The notes under the pieces were generated by a model. The model was not told the DNA's origin. It worked only from the letters and a program-made list of their open reading frames with translations, and searched no databases. A DNA stretch of 37,462 nucleotides, taken from Bacteroidales bacterium (lineage in GTDB: Bacteria > Bacteroidota > Bacteroidia > Bacteroidales > UBA932). Both the position numbers and the translations under genes were made by a program. The DNA lies in NCBI GenBank assembly GCA_016285215.1, contig JAEEQI010000002.1, positions 1-37,462 of the forward strand, given 5' to 3'. This document shows positions 15,521 through 24,304 of the stretch, piece by piece. Each line of letters opens with the position of its first letter. Positions within the stretch are counted from its first letter, which is position 1.

Positions 15521-15576
15521 TGAAACGCTTAGTCAAGAAAATGAAACCTGGAATCTTTCCAATTACTGTAATTTTG
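15521..15576 (+). promoter_or_regulatory. Pilus operon promoter with two upstream TGAAAC boxes
   Basis: Direct repeats ATGAAAC at 15520-15526 and 15541-15547, exactly 21 bases apart (two helical turns), stand before TAATTTTG (15569-15576), a perfect -7 box. The second repeat occupies the -33 region, which lacks TTTG, so an activator may replace that contact. The predicted start is near 15582, giving a leader of about 67 bases to the ATG at 15649. The rest of the 194-base gap (15455-15648) shows no gene. Confidence 0.6.
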
Positions 15577-15648
15577 TATTAAGAAAGTAGAGCTCTGGCG
15601 TGCCTGGAATCCGTATTTGGCAAAAATGAGTCAGAGAAAATACAAAAT

Positions 15649-17313
15649 ATGACAAGAAAAGTGAAAAACTTTGCGTTGAGCCTGATGGGGTCCTGCTTGC
15701 TTTGTTTATCTGTAACGGAGCTGGCAGGGCAGGAGGTTTCTATCCGCAACAACCTGCTGTACGACGCAACCGGTACCCCCAACCTGGGCCTTGAGGTGCA
15801 GGTGGGGGACCACGTATCCGTGGGCGTAAACGGAAGCTTCAAGAGCTGGCCCCGTTTCCTGGCCTGGGACAACGACGTTGAGGAGAACCCTCAGCGCTGG
15901 CGTCACTTCCTGGTGGCCCCGGAAGCAAGATACTATTTCAACGAGGTGTTCAAGGGCGGCTTTGTTGGGGCCGACTTCCTGTATACCCACTTCAACGTGG
16001 GCGGAGTCAAGTTCCCCTTCGGCCTTTATCCCGAGGTTCAGGATCACCGTGACCAGGGCTCTTACTGGGGCGGCGGTCTGTTTGCCGGCTGGGCGTGGTG
16101 GCCCTTCCAGCACTGGCGCCTGGAGCTGGCCGGCGGAGCAGCCGTGGGTCTTGCCGCCTACGACCGCTACAACTGCGAACACTGCGGAACCAAACTGGCC
16201 GAAGAACGCAAGGTGGCCGTGGTCCCTCAGGTAGCGCTTAACGTAGCATACAACCCCGTGGCCCGCAACAAGCGCAAGCCTCGTGTCAGAACCATCGAAA
16301 GGACGGACACCCTCACCGTGATGACCCCTCCCGTGGCGTTTGTGGTGAACCTCCAGCCCGTGAAGGGCCCGGAGAGCGACGGCGACCGCCTGGCCAAGGA
16401 AAAGCCGTGGGTCATTCCCATCTCCAAGTATCGTCCGCTGGATTACCTGACCCGTCCGGGCCGTGACAGCATTATGTATGTGCTCTTCCCCACGGGCAGC
16501 TCCCAGCTTATGAGAGACTATCCGGAGAATGGCAGGAACGCCGGCGTCCTGGATGAACTGCAGCAAGCCATCGAGGTAATCAGAGACGACGAGACCACTT
16601 CCGAGATCCTCGTCTCCATCGTGGGTCTGGCCTCCATCGAGGGGGCGCAGGCCAAGAATGACACGCTGTCTGCCCGCCGTGCCCGCGCTGTGGCAGACTA
16701 TCTCAAGGACAAGACTTTTATCAACCGCAAGTACTTTGAGACCATTGCCAAAGGAGAAGCCTGGGACTGGTTCAAGGATCAGCTGGAATCCATCCCCAAT
16801 GGGGGAGAGGGCATAGATGCAGAGCAGGTAGAGTGGCTCCTTAACCTCGTGTACAACGTGAAGGACGCCGACGAGCGCGAGCGCCAGCTCCGCACCAACA
16901 CCATCCTGTACCGCAAGGTGGTGGACCGCCTGCTGGGAGACCAGAGAAACGCCGGATACATCCGCGTGTACTATAACAACCGTCCTGACCCGGCAACGGC
17001 GAAACTGAACGGCCCCATCTACGAGCTCCTCAAGTCCAAGAAGTACCACAAGGCCGTGAAGGAGATCAAGGCCGATGACGCCGTGATGACCCGCGTGAGT
17101 CAGGATCCCGAGGCCGCCAACGCGTATGGCGTAGCAATGTACTTTGTGGCCTTGGACAACGAGGACGAGGCTGCCGAAAAAGAGGCCGTCGCCCTGCTGC
17201 AGAAGGCCGCCGCCGAGGGTTCTTCGGCCGCTGTCCAGAATTTGAAAGGAATTGAAACCTATGGCCCCGCCCGCAAGGAGTTTGAGGCCTGGCGGATAAT
17301 GATGAATAAGTAA
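15649..17313 (+). CDS. Pilus-locus outer membrane protein: DUF3575-like barrel + OmpA-like domain
   Basis: 554 residues with a signal peptide (to about residue 27). Residues 29-200 (VSIRNNLLYDATGTPNLGLEVQVG, then WRHFLVAPEARYYF and GFVGADFLYTHFNVGG) match the DUF3575 type found at the head of Bacteroidales pilus operons and look like outer-membrane strands. Residues about 270-350 (MYVLFPTGSSQLMRDY, then LVSIVGLASIEG and NDTLSARRARAVADYL) resemble an OmpA-type peptidoglycan-binding domain, and the C terminus has a Sel1-like helical pair (ALLQKAAAEGSSAAVQNLKG). It could tie the pilus base to the cell wall; that role is inferred. First gene of the operon; its TAA overlaps the next ATG (TAATG). 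Confidence 0.8.
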   Translation: MTRKVKNFALSLMGSCLLCLSVTELAGQEVSIRNNLLYDATGTPNLGLEVQVGDHVSVGVNGSFKSWPRFLAWDNDVEENPQRWRHFLVAPEARYYFNEVFKGGFVGADFLYTHFNVGGVKFPFGLYPEVQDHRDQGSYWGGGLFAGWAWWPFQHWRLELAGGAAVGLAAYDRYNCEHCGTKLAEERKVAVVPQVALNVAYNPVARNKRKPRVRTIERTDTLTVMTPPVAFVVNLQPVKGPESDGDRLAKEKPWVIPISKYRPLDYLTRPGRDSIMYVLFPTGSSQLMRDYPENGRNAGVLDELQQAIEVIRDDETTSEILVSIVGLASIEGAQAKNDTLSARRARAVADYLKDKTFINRKYFETIAKGEAWDWFKDQLESIPNGGEGIDAEQVEWLLNLVYNVKDADERERQLRTNTILYRKVVDRLLGDQRNAGYIRVYYNNRPDPATAKLNGPIYELLKSKKYHKAVKEIKADDAVMTRVSQDPEAANAYGVAMYFVALDNEDEAAEKEAVALLQKAAAEGSSAAVQNLKGIETYGPARKEFEAWRIMMNK

Positions 17314-18344
17314 TGCAGAGCGCAAAGAAATACATCCTGTTTGCAACGCTCCTGGCGGCCCTGACGGGTTGTCGGTGGGTGGATGAAGACTTGAGTATCT
17401 GCGATACGGACTATAATCTGGACTACGAGCTCCGGCTGGTGACCAATATGGCCATAGAGCTGGAGACCCAGCTTTCCCTGGAAGCCGATATTGCGGCCCG
17501 TACTGCGCTCACAGACTACTTGGGTAACATCTTTACAGACTATGCCCACGACGTGGATCTCAGTTTTTACGACGTTGTAGATGATTCCCTTAGGCTGCAT
17601 CACGAGGCCCATATAATGGATGCCAGTGAATCCAGTTATACCCTGTACATTCCTGTCCGTCGTTATATGCATACCGCGGTAGCTAATGTGGTGGGGAATT
17701 CAGAAGTGACATTAAAAGAATCTGAGCGATGCCATACGGCGTCTCTTGTTCAGGCGTTGGGAGATACACTTAGCCCGCACAGAACCGGATTGTTTACTGC
17801 GCGACTTCCTATGGATATTCACGAAGGAGAAGATCAGCAGTTCGATGTAAACCTGTTTATGGCCAACTGTGCAACGGCCCTGGTACTGGACACGCTGGAC
17901 AGTGGGGTTAAAGATATCCGGGTATTTGTTTCGGGATTTGCCACAGACTTCAATATCTGCGACAGCCTGTATCATTTTGACTATACGCCCATCATCAGAA
18001 CGGAAGAGCTTCCTTTGAAGAACTCGGAAGAAATGTGCTTTGTAGCTGCGCATTTCCCTTCCCGCGGTATTCCTTCTACCCGCACGGTCATAGACGCTAA
18101 TGACCTCTTTGTAAGTGAAGGGGCTGAGAATCCGCTTTGGACTATCAGGGTATATTCATATCTGGATGATGGAAGTATCACCGAATGCATTTTGGGCGTA
18201 ACCCAGGCCTTGCTGCCAGGAGCTCTACGGGCTATAAAAGCCAAAGTATACTCCAATGGATCCCTTTTGCCGGAAGATACCACCGTTGCCGTGAGTATTA
18301 CCCTTGACTGGGAACCGGGTCTGTCACCCGTCATAATATTATAG
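17313..18344 (+). CDS. FimB/Mfa2-family pilus anchor lipoprotein
   Basis: 343 residues with lipobox LTGC (lipid Cys20) followed by RWVDEDLSICDTDYNLDYEL, the start typical of FimB/Mfa2 anchors. In Porphyromonas gingivalis these proteins stop polymerisation and fix the type V pilus to the outer membrane. The beta-rich body ends in VSITLDWEPGLSPVIIL, a terminal strand similar to the ends of the next two proteins. There is no T-[KR]-A maturation site near residue 50, unlike all the following lipoproteins, which fits an anchor that keeps its lipid. The start overlaps the previous stop by one base. A 27-base AT-rich gap separates it from the next gene. Confidence 0.87.
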   Translation: MQSAKKYILFATLLAALTGCRWVDEDLSICDTDYNLDYELRLVTNMAIELETQLSLEADIAARTALTDYLGNIFTDYAHDVDLSFYDVVDDSLRLHHEAHIMDASESSYTLYIPVRRYMHTAVANVVGNSEVTLKESERCHTASLVQALGDTLSPHRTGLFTARLPMDIHEGEDQQFDVNLFMANCATALVLDTLDSGVKDIRVFVSGFATDFNICDSLYHFDYTPIIRTEELPLKNSEEMCFVAAHFPSRGIPSTRTVIDANDLFVSEGAENPLWTIRVYSYLDDGSITECILGVTQALLPGALRAIKAKVYSNGSLLPEDTTVAVSITLDWEPGLSPVIIL

Positions 18345-18371
18345 AAACAAAACAATTAAAATTCGTATTAT

Positions 18372-20852
18372 ATGAAAACTAAGAGTCATCTTTTCGGATG
18401 GGCCGCGGTCGTGCTTTCACTTGCTGCTTGCCAGCGGCAGGCCCCCGTAAACCCAAATCCTACGTACAATTCTGAGACCAACACGGTTACAGCGCAGTTT
18501 GTGCTCAATCTCTCTACCAGTAACGGAAAGGACACCAAGACTACGGCTCAGTACGCCCAGGTGGGAGGTTCTTTCCTGGGTATGGATCAGGTACATATGT
18601 TGGCCTATAATCTGGGAGACGAAAATAAGGGTAAAGAAACGGCCGCTACCCAGGGACATTTCTTCTTTAACCCCATGTATTATGATACCAAAGAGGAAAA
18701 ATTGAAACCCATTGCGGCAACGCGAGATTTTGCTTTGGGCTCCCTTTTCTCGGCAGGCGAAGTCAGCACCGACAAGTCTTCCCGTATTGTGGAACTGGCT
18801 TTACCGCTGGGAACCAATGCCGTGGCCCTTTATGGAAAGGCTACCAAAACGGCCGACAGCGATTATCAAGGCAGCACCATAGCTACTGGAGATCCGTCCG
18901 ACCTGAGTACCCTAAAATTCACCCTGGAAAGCCGTATGGCCAGTGAGAAACGTTTTAATGTGGGTGCGTTCTTCTTTTCTAGCATGATGACGTACTTCGT
19001 TACCAGCGGTTTGGTGAACGAAAGCTCTTTCTGGACTTATCCTTCTGGAAATCAGGACCGTTCTTATGCTTTCTGGTTTCCTGTTCCGGATAGTACTGTA
19101 GAAGCTCAACTTCCGGCAGACCCTAATGATCAGGATACGGCAGAAGTAGGAGGTGTGACCTATACCTTCTACAAGGGCCAGCTTTCCTGGAAGAATCTGG
19201 GAACCATGCACTATTATGAGATAACCCCTGGAAGCCCGGACCCTTCAAGCCTGTATACCACAAATGGCAGCACAACCAAATCGCCCGCTCCTTATAGATT
19301 TAACCCGCTGGGAGATGTGCTTGGACAGGCTTACTATTCCATAGTTTATGTGGTGAAGAAGGGGACTAGCTACAAGGAACTCCGTGCCGGTAGCGCAGCC
19401 TCTATTATCCGTGTTTGCGAAGACCTTTATTCTATTGTTGAGAAGTGCGTCTCTGCCAATCCCACTACTTGGGAAGAGTACGCTGCCCAGCTCCTTGCAA
19501 AGCAGATAAAGGGCCGTATGGAAAGATATTTTGCTCGCTATGACGACGGGTTTAATTTTATCCGGGGCACGGACGGAGGTGTCAACATTGCACAGCTCAA
19601 GGTTGTTACGGAAAGTGCAAGTTCTCAAGCTCAGTATAATGTGATTAGCGAGGACTTCCTGGCTGAGTTCGGGGTAGATTATTTTTATAATGTTAGTGCC
19701 GGTTATTACGGATTTCCCCAGAATGTGGGTCTCCCCTATGGCGCGGCCATTATGGAGTGTGCCCCCAATTGGTCTGATCAAAAGGATATGGATGATTTCT
19801 CATATACCCAAGACATTCCGGCTTATGGTATGGGAGGAGCTACATTCCCCATCAAGAACTATCGATTCCCCCCCGAACTGATGTATTACGGAAACTCTTC
19901 CCTTCGTATTTCTGACAAGGAAAAGAAGATTAGTGATTTTCCTGGTGCAGCCTCCCTTTGGGGCGACGATGATATGTGGAATAGTGACTGGGAGAGTAAG
20001 GGAACTGTAAAGGCTTCTACCCGTAGTGTTGCTATGAAGAACAGTATTAATTATGGAACGGCGCTGCTCAGATCTGTTGTTCGCTACGCCGACGGAGTTA
20101 CGGCGCTCAAGGATAACAATTCCGAACTTCACCCGGGAGAGCAGGACAATAGCATTTCTGTCACTACTGGTGGCGGTTTCCTTGTAACCGGTATCGTGGT
20201 GGGTGGTCAGGCCGATGTAATGGGCTGGGATTTCACCCGCTATCCCGACAGCGGTGACTACACAGGAATGGGTTGGGATGCAACAAATCAAAAGTATACA
20301 GGTTTGTCTTTTGACAATAATAAATTCGACAAGATGATTTATGACCGGGTGGTGAACGGATATACCATTGGTCAGAGCACAACTCCCATTTATACCATGG
20401 TATGGGATAACTATGATGCCACCAAGGGGCCCGAGGAACAGAGTGATGTATACATTGCCGTAGAGCTCTATAATCAGACCGGTCAAGATTTCTGGGGAGA
20501 ACTCAACATGGTGCGTAAAAACGGTATTTTCTACCTGGTAGGAAAACTCTCCCTGGAACAGGCAAAGACCGCTGCCCGTGCGTCAAATCAGGATGCATTC
20601 AAGAACCTTGCCCGCAGTGACTACAATTATCCTCCTTTCAATCCGTTAACTGGAGAAACCGTAAACGCTCCCCGCGTATTCATGCAGGATTATGTGACGG
20701 ATGCCACACTTCTCCTGAATGCGGATGCACTCAAACACGCTTACCTTACTGTTCCGGACCTGAGAACCTCCCAGGTATCCCTTGGCCTTTCCATCGACCT
20801 TACCTGGCAGCCTGGTCTTGCGTTTGTGGTTAATATGGGTGTCCTGGAATAA
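18372..20852 (+). CDS. Mfa1-like pilus subunit lipoprotein (probable shaft candidate)
   Basis: 826 residues, lipobox LAAC (Cys20). The start YNSETNTVTAQFVLNLST, then DTKTTAQYAQ (TKT at 55-57) and FLGMDQVHMLAYNLG, resembles Mfa1-type fimbrillins of Bacteroidales; the C terminus DLRTSQVSLGLSIDLTWQPG is a probable final strand. It is about 250 residues longer than P. gingivalis Mfa1. As the first subunit gene after the anchor, and the only one preceded by a real gap (27 bases, no internal promoter seen), it is the best candidate for the shaft; this is inference. Export would be by the lipoprotein route with strand exchange after protease trimming. The next gene, a shorter relative, starts three bases after its stop. 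Confidence 0.82.
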   Translation: MKTKSHLFGWAAVVLSLAACQRQAPVNPNPTYNSETNTVTAQFVLNLSTSNGKDTKTTAQYAQVGGSFLGMDQVHMLAYNLGDENKGKETAATQGHFFFNPMYYDTKEEKLKPIAATRDFALGSLFSAGEVSTDKSSRIVELALPLGTNAVALYGKATKTADSDYQGSTIATGDPSDLSTLKFTLESRMASEKRFNVGAFFFSSMMTYFVTSGLVNESSFWTYPSGNQDRSYAFWFPVPDSTVEAQLPADPNDQDTAEVGGVTYTFYKGQLSWKNLGTMHYYEITPGSPDPSSLYTTNGSTTKSPAPYRFNPLGDVLGQAYYSIVYVVKKGTSYKELRAGSAASIIRVCEDLYSIVEKCVSANPTTWEEYAAQLLAKQIKGRMERYFARYDDGFNFIRGTDGGVNIAQLKVVTESASSQAQYNVISEDFLAEFGVDYFYNVSAGYYGFPQNVGLPYGAAIMECAPNWSDQKDMDDFSYTQDIPAYGMGGATFPIKNYRFPPELMYYGNSSLRISDKEKKISDFPGAASLWGDDDMWNSDWESKGTVKASTRSVAMKNSINYGTALLRSVVRYADGVTALKDNNSELHPGEQDNSISVTTGGGFLVTGIVVGGQADVMGWDFTRYPDSGDYTGMGWDATNQKYTGLSFDNNKFDKMIYDRVVNGYTIGQSTTPIYTMVWDNYDATKGPEEQSDVYIAVELYNQTGQDFWGELNMVRKNGIFYLVGKLSLEQAKTAARASNQDAFKNLARSDYNYPPFNPLTGETVNAPRVFMQDYVTDATLLLNADALKHAYLTVPDLRTSQVSLGLSIDLTWQPGLAFVVNMGVLE

Positions 20853-20855
20853 CCA

Positions 20856-22769
20856 ATGACCGTCCGCTGTCGGCATATTGGCATTCTTTTGTTGCTGCCG
20901 GCCCTTTTTGCTTGTGAATCCAACAAGCTGGAAGGGCCTGACAGCTCGTCTTCGTTGCGCTCTGTCCATCTGGCTCTTTCGGTAGAGACGAACAATGGAG
21001 GGAAAACCAAGGCAGATGTCTCCATATTCACGGAGATGCAGGATAATCCAATATTCCGGGGGCTTACAGACATTCGGGTCATTCCGTTTGCCCAAATCAC
21101 TAAAGTAGAACCGGAATCCCGGGCTCACAACCGTCAGTTGGACGCCCCCGGTTTTGCCAATCTTTTTGCTTCCACCAGTTCCTATTTATACTCTTCCGGA
21201 ATTGATGCTTGGATTCCAACCCGGACAGGGGCACTGCTTCTGTATGGCCGTGCGCCAGGAGGCGGAGAAGATGCCGCTTCCCGGCACCGCTATGGCTCAC
21301 TGGTACTCAGTAGCGGTTTCAGTAAGTCCAATCCGGCCACATTGGCTTCATCCCTGGGTTTTTACCCGGAACCTATGTTTGAAGGAAGCGGAATTCCGGA
21401 CCAGGCCCGAGTTATCTGCGAGACGCTGAACAAGATTCTGCAAGGAAAGTATATAGAATTGTTGGCGTACTATGGTACGGGCTCCGACGCGGAGTGGGTC
21501 AGGGTTAACTGGAACGCTCTGGTTGGAGATCAGACACTCCGGGAACTATATCTTCAGATGACCAACGAGGGTGCCGTGTTGTCCGGTTCGGGACCGCTGG
21601 TAGAGGGGCTTCTTACCAGTTTATACAGTGTCCTCAGCGGTTTTGAGAGCCACAATTCCAATGTGTACGAAGTGGTGAAGAACGGGGTTGCTTATGAGGC
21701 CCGGAAAGGCCCTTCGCCCACGGCCCCCAATCTGGAATACAGGGATCTGTACAATGAGTTGAGAAACACCATCCTGTCCTTTATCCAGGGAGGGGTGCTG
21801 GATTCGGAGGGTAAACCTATGATCAGGGTGGAGGACGGCGTAGTCGAGTTTGTTGATGAGACGGTAAGGCAGTATCCCGAAAGCCTGGGTCTGCCTTCCG
21901 GCTGTGCAGTCCTTCGCTGGACTCCTGCAGGTTTCGTGGTTCCCCAGAATGGTGTGGTGGAAGGTATTGCGTCCATGGATCGTTATTGTTTTCCTCCGGC
22001 GCTCTATTATTATTCCAACACCACCATCCGCACGTCAGATAAAGACAATATCCAGGAAGGTTATGAGAGTTATTCTTCCTGGGATGAAGTCTTGTCGGAC
22101 TACGATTTGGGCAATATGGTAACCAACAACACCAAATCCATTGCCCTGGTGACGCCGGCCAGGTTTGGTGTTGGAATGATTTCGGCTACGGTCAAGGCAA
22201 CGACCTCACGTCTTCAGGACAACGACGAATATGTTGAAACAACTGTGGATGCTACCGGAACCAATCTCCCGGTGACAGGCTTTGTGATAGGTCGGCAGTA
22301 TGCCCAGACTTTCGATTTCAATCCTGTTTACACGGAGGATGGTGAATACTACATCTATGACAATGATATCCCCGGTGTTTATCTGATTAAACCGGACAAA
22401 GATGATGAGGGGCACGAGCAGGAACTTGTTCCCATCCGTACTCTTTCACTCCAGACCCCGGACAACATGGATGCTTTTATCTGCCTGGAACTGAGGAACG
22501 ATACTGGAAAAACCTTCCGTGGAGCCGACGGACGCGTCCTTCCCGGCCGAAAATTCTATCTGCTGGGTAAACTGGAACTGCCGGCTGGAGAACGTGATTT
22601 TGACAGTGTGGTGGTAAAAGGACACATTACATACGTTACCTGTGTGATTCATTCGCTGGCCGGTGCTTATAACTGCGTTCCAGATTTGGGCCAATCGCAA
22701 CTAGTCTTGGGAGTTCAGACCAAAGTGAACTGGGAACTGTCCTCTCCTTCTACCTTGTTACTGGAGTAA
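20856..22769 (+). CDS. Mfa1-like pilus subunit lipoprotein, second paralogue
   Basis: 637 residues, lipobox LFAC (Cys20), and GGKTKADVS with TKA at 51-53. It parallels the upstream 826-residue protein throughout: IFRGLTDIRVIPFAQI matches FLGMDQVHMLAYNLG, FPPALYYYSNTTIRTSDKD matches FPPELMYYGNSSLRISDKE, and PVTGFVIGRQYAQTFDFNP matches LVTGIVVGGQADVMGWDFT. It is therefore a diverged tandem duplicate, probably a second shaft or accessory subunit. It ends in GVQTKVNWELSSPSTLLLE. The stop overlaps the next ATG by one base (TAATG). Which paralogue forms the bulk of the fibre cannot be told from sequence. Confidence 0.82.
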   Translation: MTVRCRHIGILLLLPALFACESNKLEGPDSSSSLRSVHLALSVETNNGGKTKADVSIFTEMQDNPIFRGLTDIRVIPFAQITKVEPESRAHNRQLDAPGFANLFASTSSYLYSSGIDAWIPTRTGALLLYGRAPGGGEDAASRHRYGSLVLSSGFSKSNPATLASSLGFYPEPMFEGSGIPDQARVICETLNKILQGKYIELLAYYGTGSDAEWVRVNWNALVGDQTLRELYLQMTNEGAVLSGSGPLVEGLLTSLYSVLSGFESHNSNVYEVVKNGVAYEARKGPSPTAPNLEYRDLYNELRNTILSFIQGGVLDSEGKPMIRVEDGVVEFVDETVRQYPESLGLPSGCAVLRWTPAGFVVPQNGVVEGIASMDRYCFPPALYYYSNTTIRTSDKDNIQEGYESYSSWDEVLSDYDLGNMVTNNTKSIALVTPARFGVGMISATVKATTSRLQDNDEYVETTVDATGTNLPVTGFVIGRQYAQTFDFNPVYTEDGEYYIYDNDIPGVYLIKPDKDDEGHEQELVPIRTLSLQTPDNMDAFICLELRNDTGKTFRGADGRVLPGRKFYLLGKLELPAGERDFDSVVVKGHITYVTCVIHSLAGAYNCVPDLGQSQLVLGVQTKVNWELSSPSTLLLE

Positions 22770-24304
22770 TGAGAAAGAGATTATTCATATGGCTTCTGTT
22801 GCCGGTGGTCTTCCTGGCCTCCTGCAACCTTATCTATGACCAGCCCGGCGCAGACGGATGTCCGGAGCTGAGCATTGCCATTGAGTTTCCCGAGAACACG
22901 GTTCCCCAGACCCGAGCCACGGTAGGTGAGGTTCCTGCAGAGAACAACGAAAATGCTATTTACAGCTTGGCCATCTGGGTGTTCTACTCTACCGATAAAG
23001 GGATCCACGCTCATGAAAGGGTGGGGAGTCTGTTGGTGAATGATATAAAAGATCTTCCCGCAGCTGGTGGCGTCCGAAAGTATTTCCTTAGTGTGGGTCA
23101 GTTGTTTATGCAGGAGCGCCCCGATGTGGATGTGTTTGTCTTGGTGAATGGAGCCTCCATTAACAGCAGCTTGACGGAGAACTCAACCTGGGCTGAGGTG
23201 TATAATGCCATGTTTGGCGGGGATGACTATTTCAGCCCCAATAAGCCTGTTACAAGTGTTCCCGACGGAGGTCTTCCCATGAGCGGTGTGGGTATAGGAC
23301 TGACGGTAGGCGGTGAAGAGCCTTTCCTCAAGGTGCCCACCATTTCTGTCGGTCGTGCCGTATCCAAGCTTCGTTTCGTATTCAGCCAGATGTATACGGA
23401 GAACAATACGGAGGAAGAATATGCTATTGAGAAGGTTGTTCTGGATGGAAACCAACTCCCGGAATCTGAATACGTTTTCTCTCCTGAAGCCTATAGAATC
23501 GGTACGGATTATGTATCGCCCGATTTGGAGATTCTTTGGCCCAAATCTTTGGCATTGAAGTACTCGGAGACTCCAGAGATATACTCCTATGCCGGTCAGG
23601 ATGGTCCCAGCTACGAGAAACTTATCAAAGACGGCATAAACAGCAACCAACTCTCTCACCTGGGTACTTATTACTTGCGGGAGAGTGATAAACGCCTTAC
23701 GGGCACTGTCTATTATTCCATCACAAAGAATAATATTACGGAACATAAAGAGCTGTCTTTCATAATGGATAAGTCTGGAGATTTTGCCCGCAACCACACC
23801 TGGACAGTGTACGGGTACTTTATCTCCAACCGAACACTTCAATTGGGTGTAAGTGTTCTACCCTGGGATAAAAACAATTATACCATTAAGTTTAACAATG
23901 AGTCTCTTCAGGTTGTCCAGAAGTTTATGGTAGACCGTTCTACGGCGGCAGATGTGGTCAGAATAGGAGAGACAAATGTGTATCATGTGTTCCTGGATCC
24001 CAAAAGGGCGTGCCGAGGCTATTTGTATGTAACGACTCCCCAGGGCGGAAAGCTGGTGATTGAGCGCAAGGGATCGGCCAGTAGCTTGGAGGCCTTTGTG
24101 GTTACTGAGGAGGCAACCATAGACCCTACCCACAACGGCGGTCGTATAGATATTTTGATAGACCGTAACCGGGACCCCGAATACACCAAGGATCCCACTG
24201 GAAGCACCATTACGCTGGAGTTTAAGGCATATACCCCGGATGGAGACCGTGAAATTTCCGGTGCCTCCGAATGCATAGACCAGATTTATCATTTCTACCT
24301 ATGA
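22769..24304 (+). CDS. Fimbrillin-family pilus accessory lipoprotein
   Basis: 511 residues, lipobox LASC (Cys19), QTRATVGEV with TRA at 48-50. The N-terminal SIAIEFPENTVPQTRATVG then IYSLAIWVFYSTDKG is the fimbrillin start (first strand, T-R-A, then the xxxLxVxVF strand). The middle (SVGRAVSKLRFVFSQMY) is a typical second-domain strand. The C-terminal 120 residues (HVFLDPKRACRGYLYVTTPQ and beyond) form a further beta domain that I do not recognise. It is probably a minor or adaptor subunit between shaft and tip. It overlaps both neighbours (TAATG in front, ATGA behind), so expression is tied to the rest of the operon. Confidence 0.78.
   Translation: MRKRLFIWLLLPVVFLASCNLIYDQPGADGCPELSIAIEFPENTVPQTRATVGEVPAENNENAIYSLAIWVFYSTDKGIHAHERVGSLLVNDIKDLPAAGGVRKYFLSVGQLFMQERPDVDVFVLVNGASINSSLTENSTWAEVYNAMFGGDDYFSPNKPVTSVPDGGLPMSGVGIGLTVGGEEPFLKVPTISVGRAVSKLRFVFSQMYTENNTEEEYAIEKVVLDGNQLPESEYVFSPEAYRIGTDYVSPDLEILWPKSLALKYSETPEIYSYAGQDGPSYEKLIKDGINSNQLSHLGTYYLRESDKRLTGTVYYSITKNNITEHKELSFIMDKSGDFARNHTWTVYGYFISNRTLQLGVSVLPWDKNNYTIKFNNESLQVVQKFMVDRSTAADVVRIGETNVYHVFLDPKRACRGYLYVTTPQGGKLVIERKGSASSLEAFVVTEEATIDPTHNGGRIDILIDRNRDPEYTKDPTGSTITLEFKAYTPDGDREISGASECIDQIYHFYL

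Noticed and set aside
15706..17346. 546-residue open frame antisense to the DUF3575/OmpA-like gene
   Set aside because: Same codon-bias shadow; the sense product has a signal peptide and known domains.
24271..24300. Upstream ATG for the DUF1566-type pilus gene
   Set aside because: It would place ten residues before the signal peptide; the ATGA overlap at 24301 matches the other junctions of the operon.
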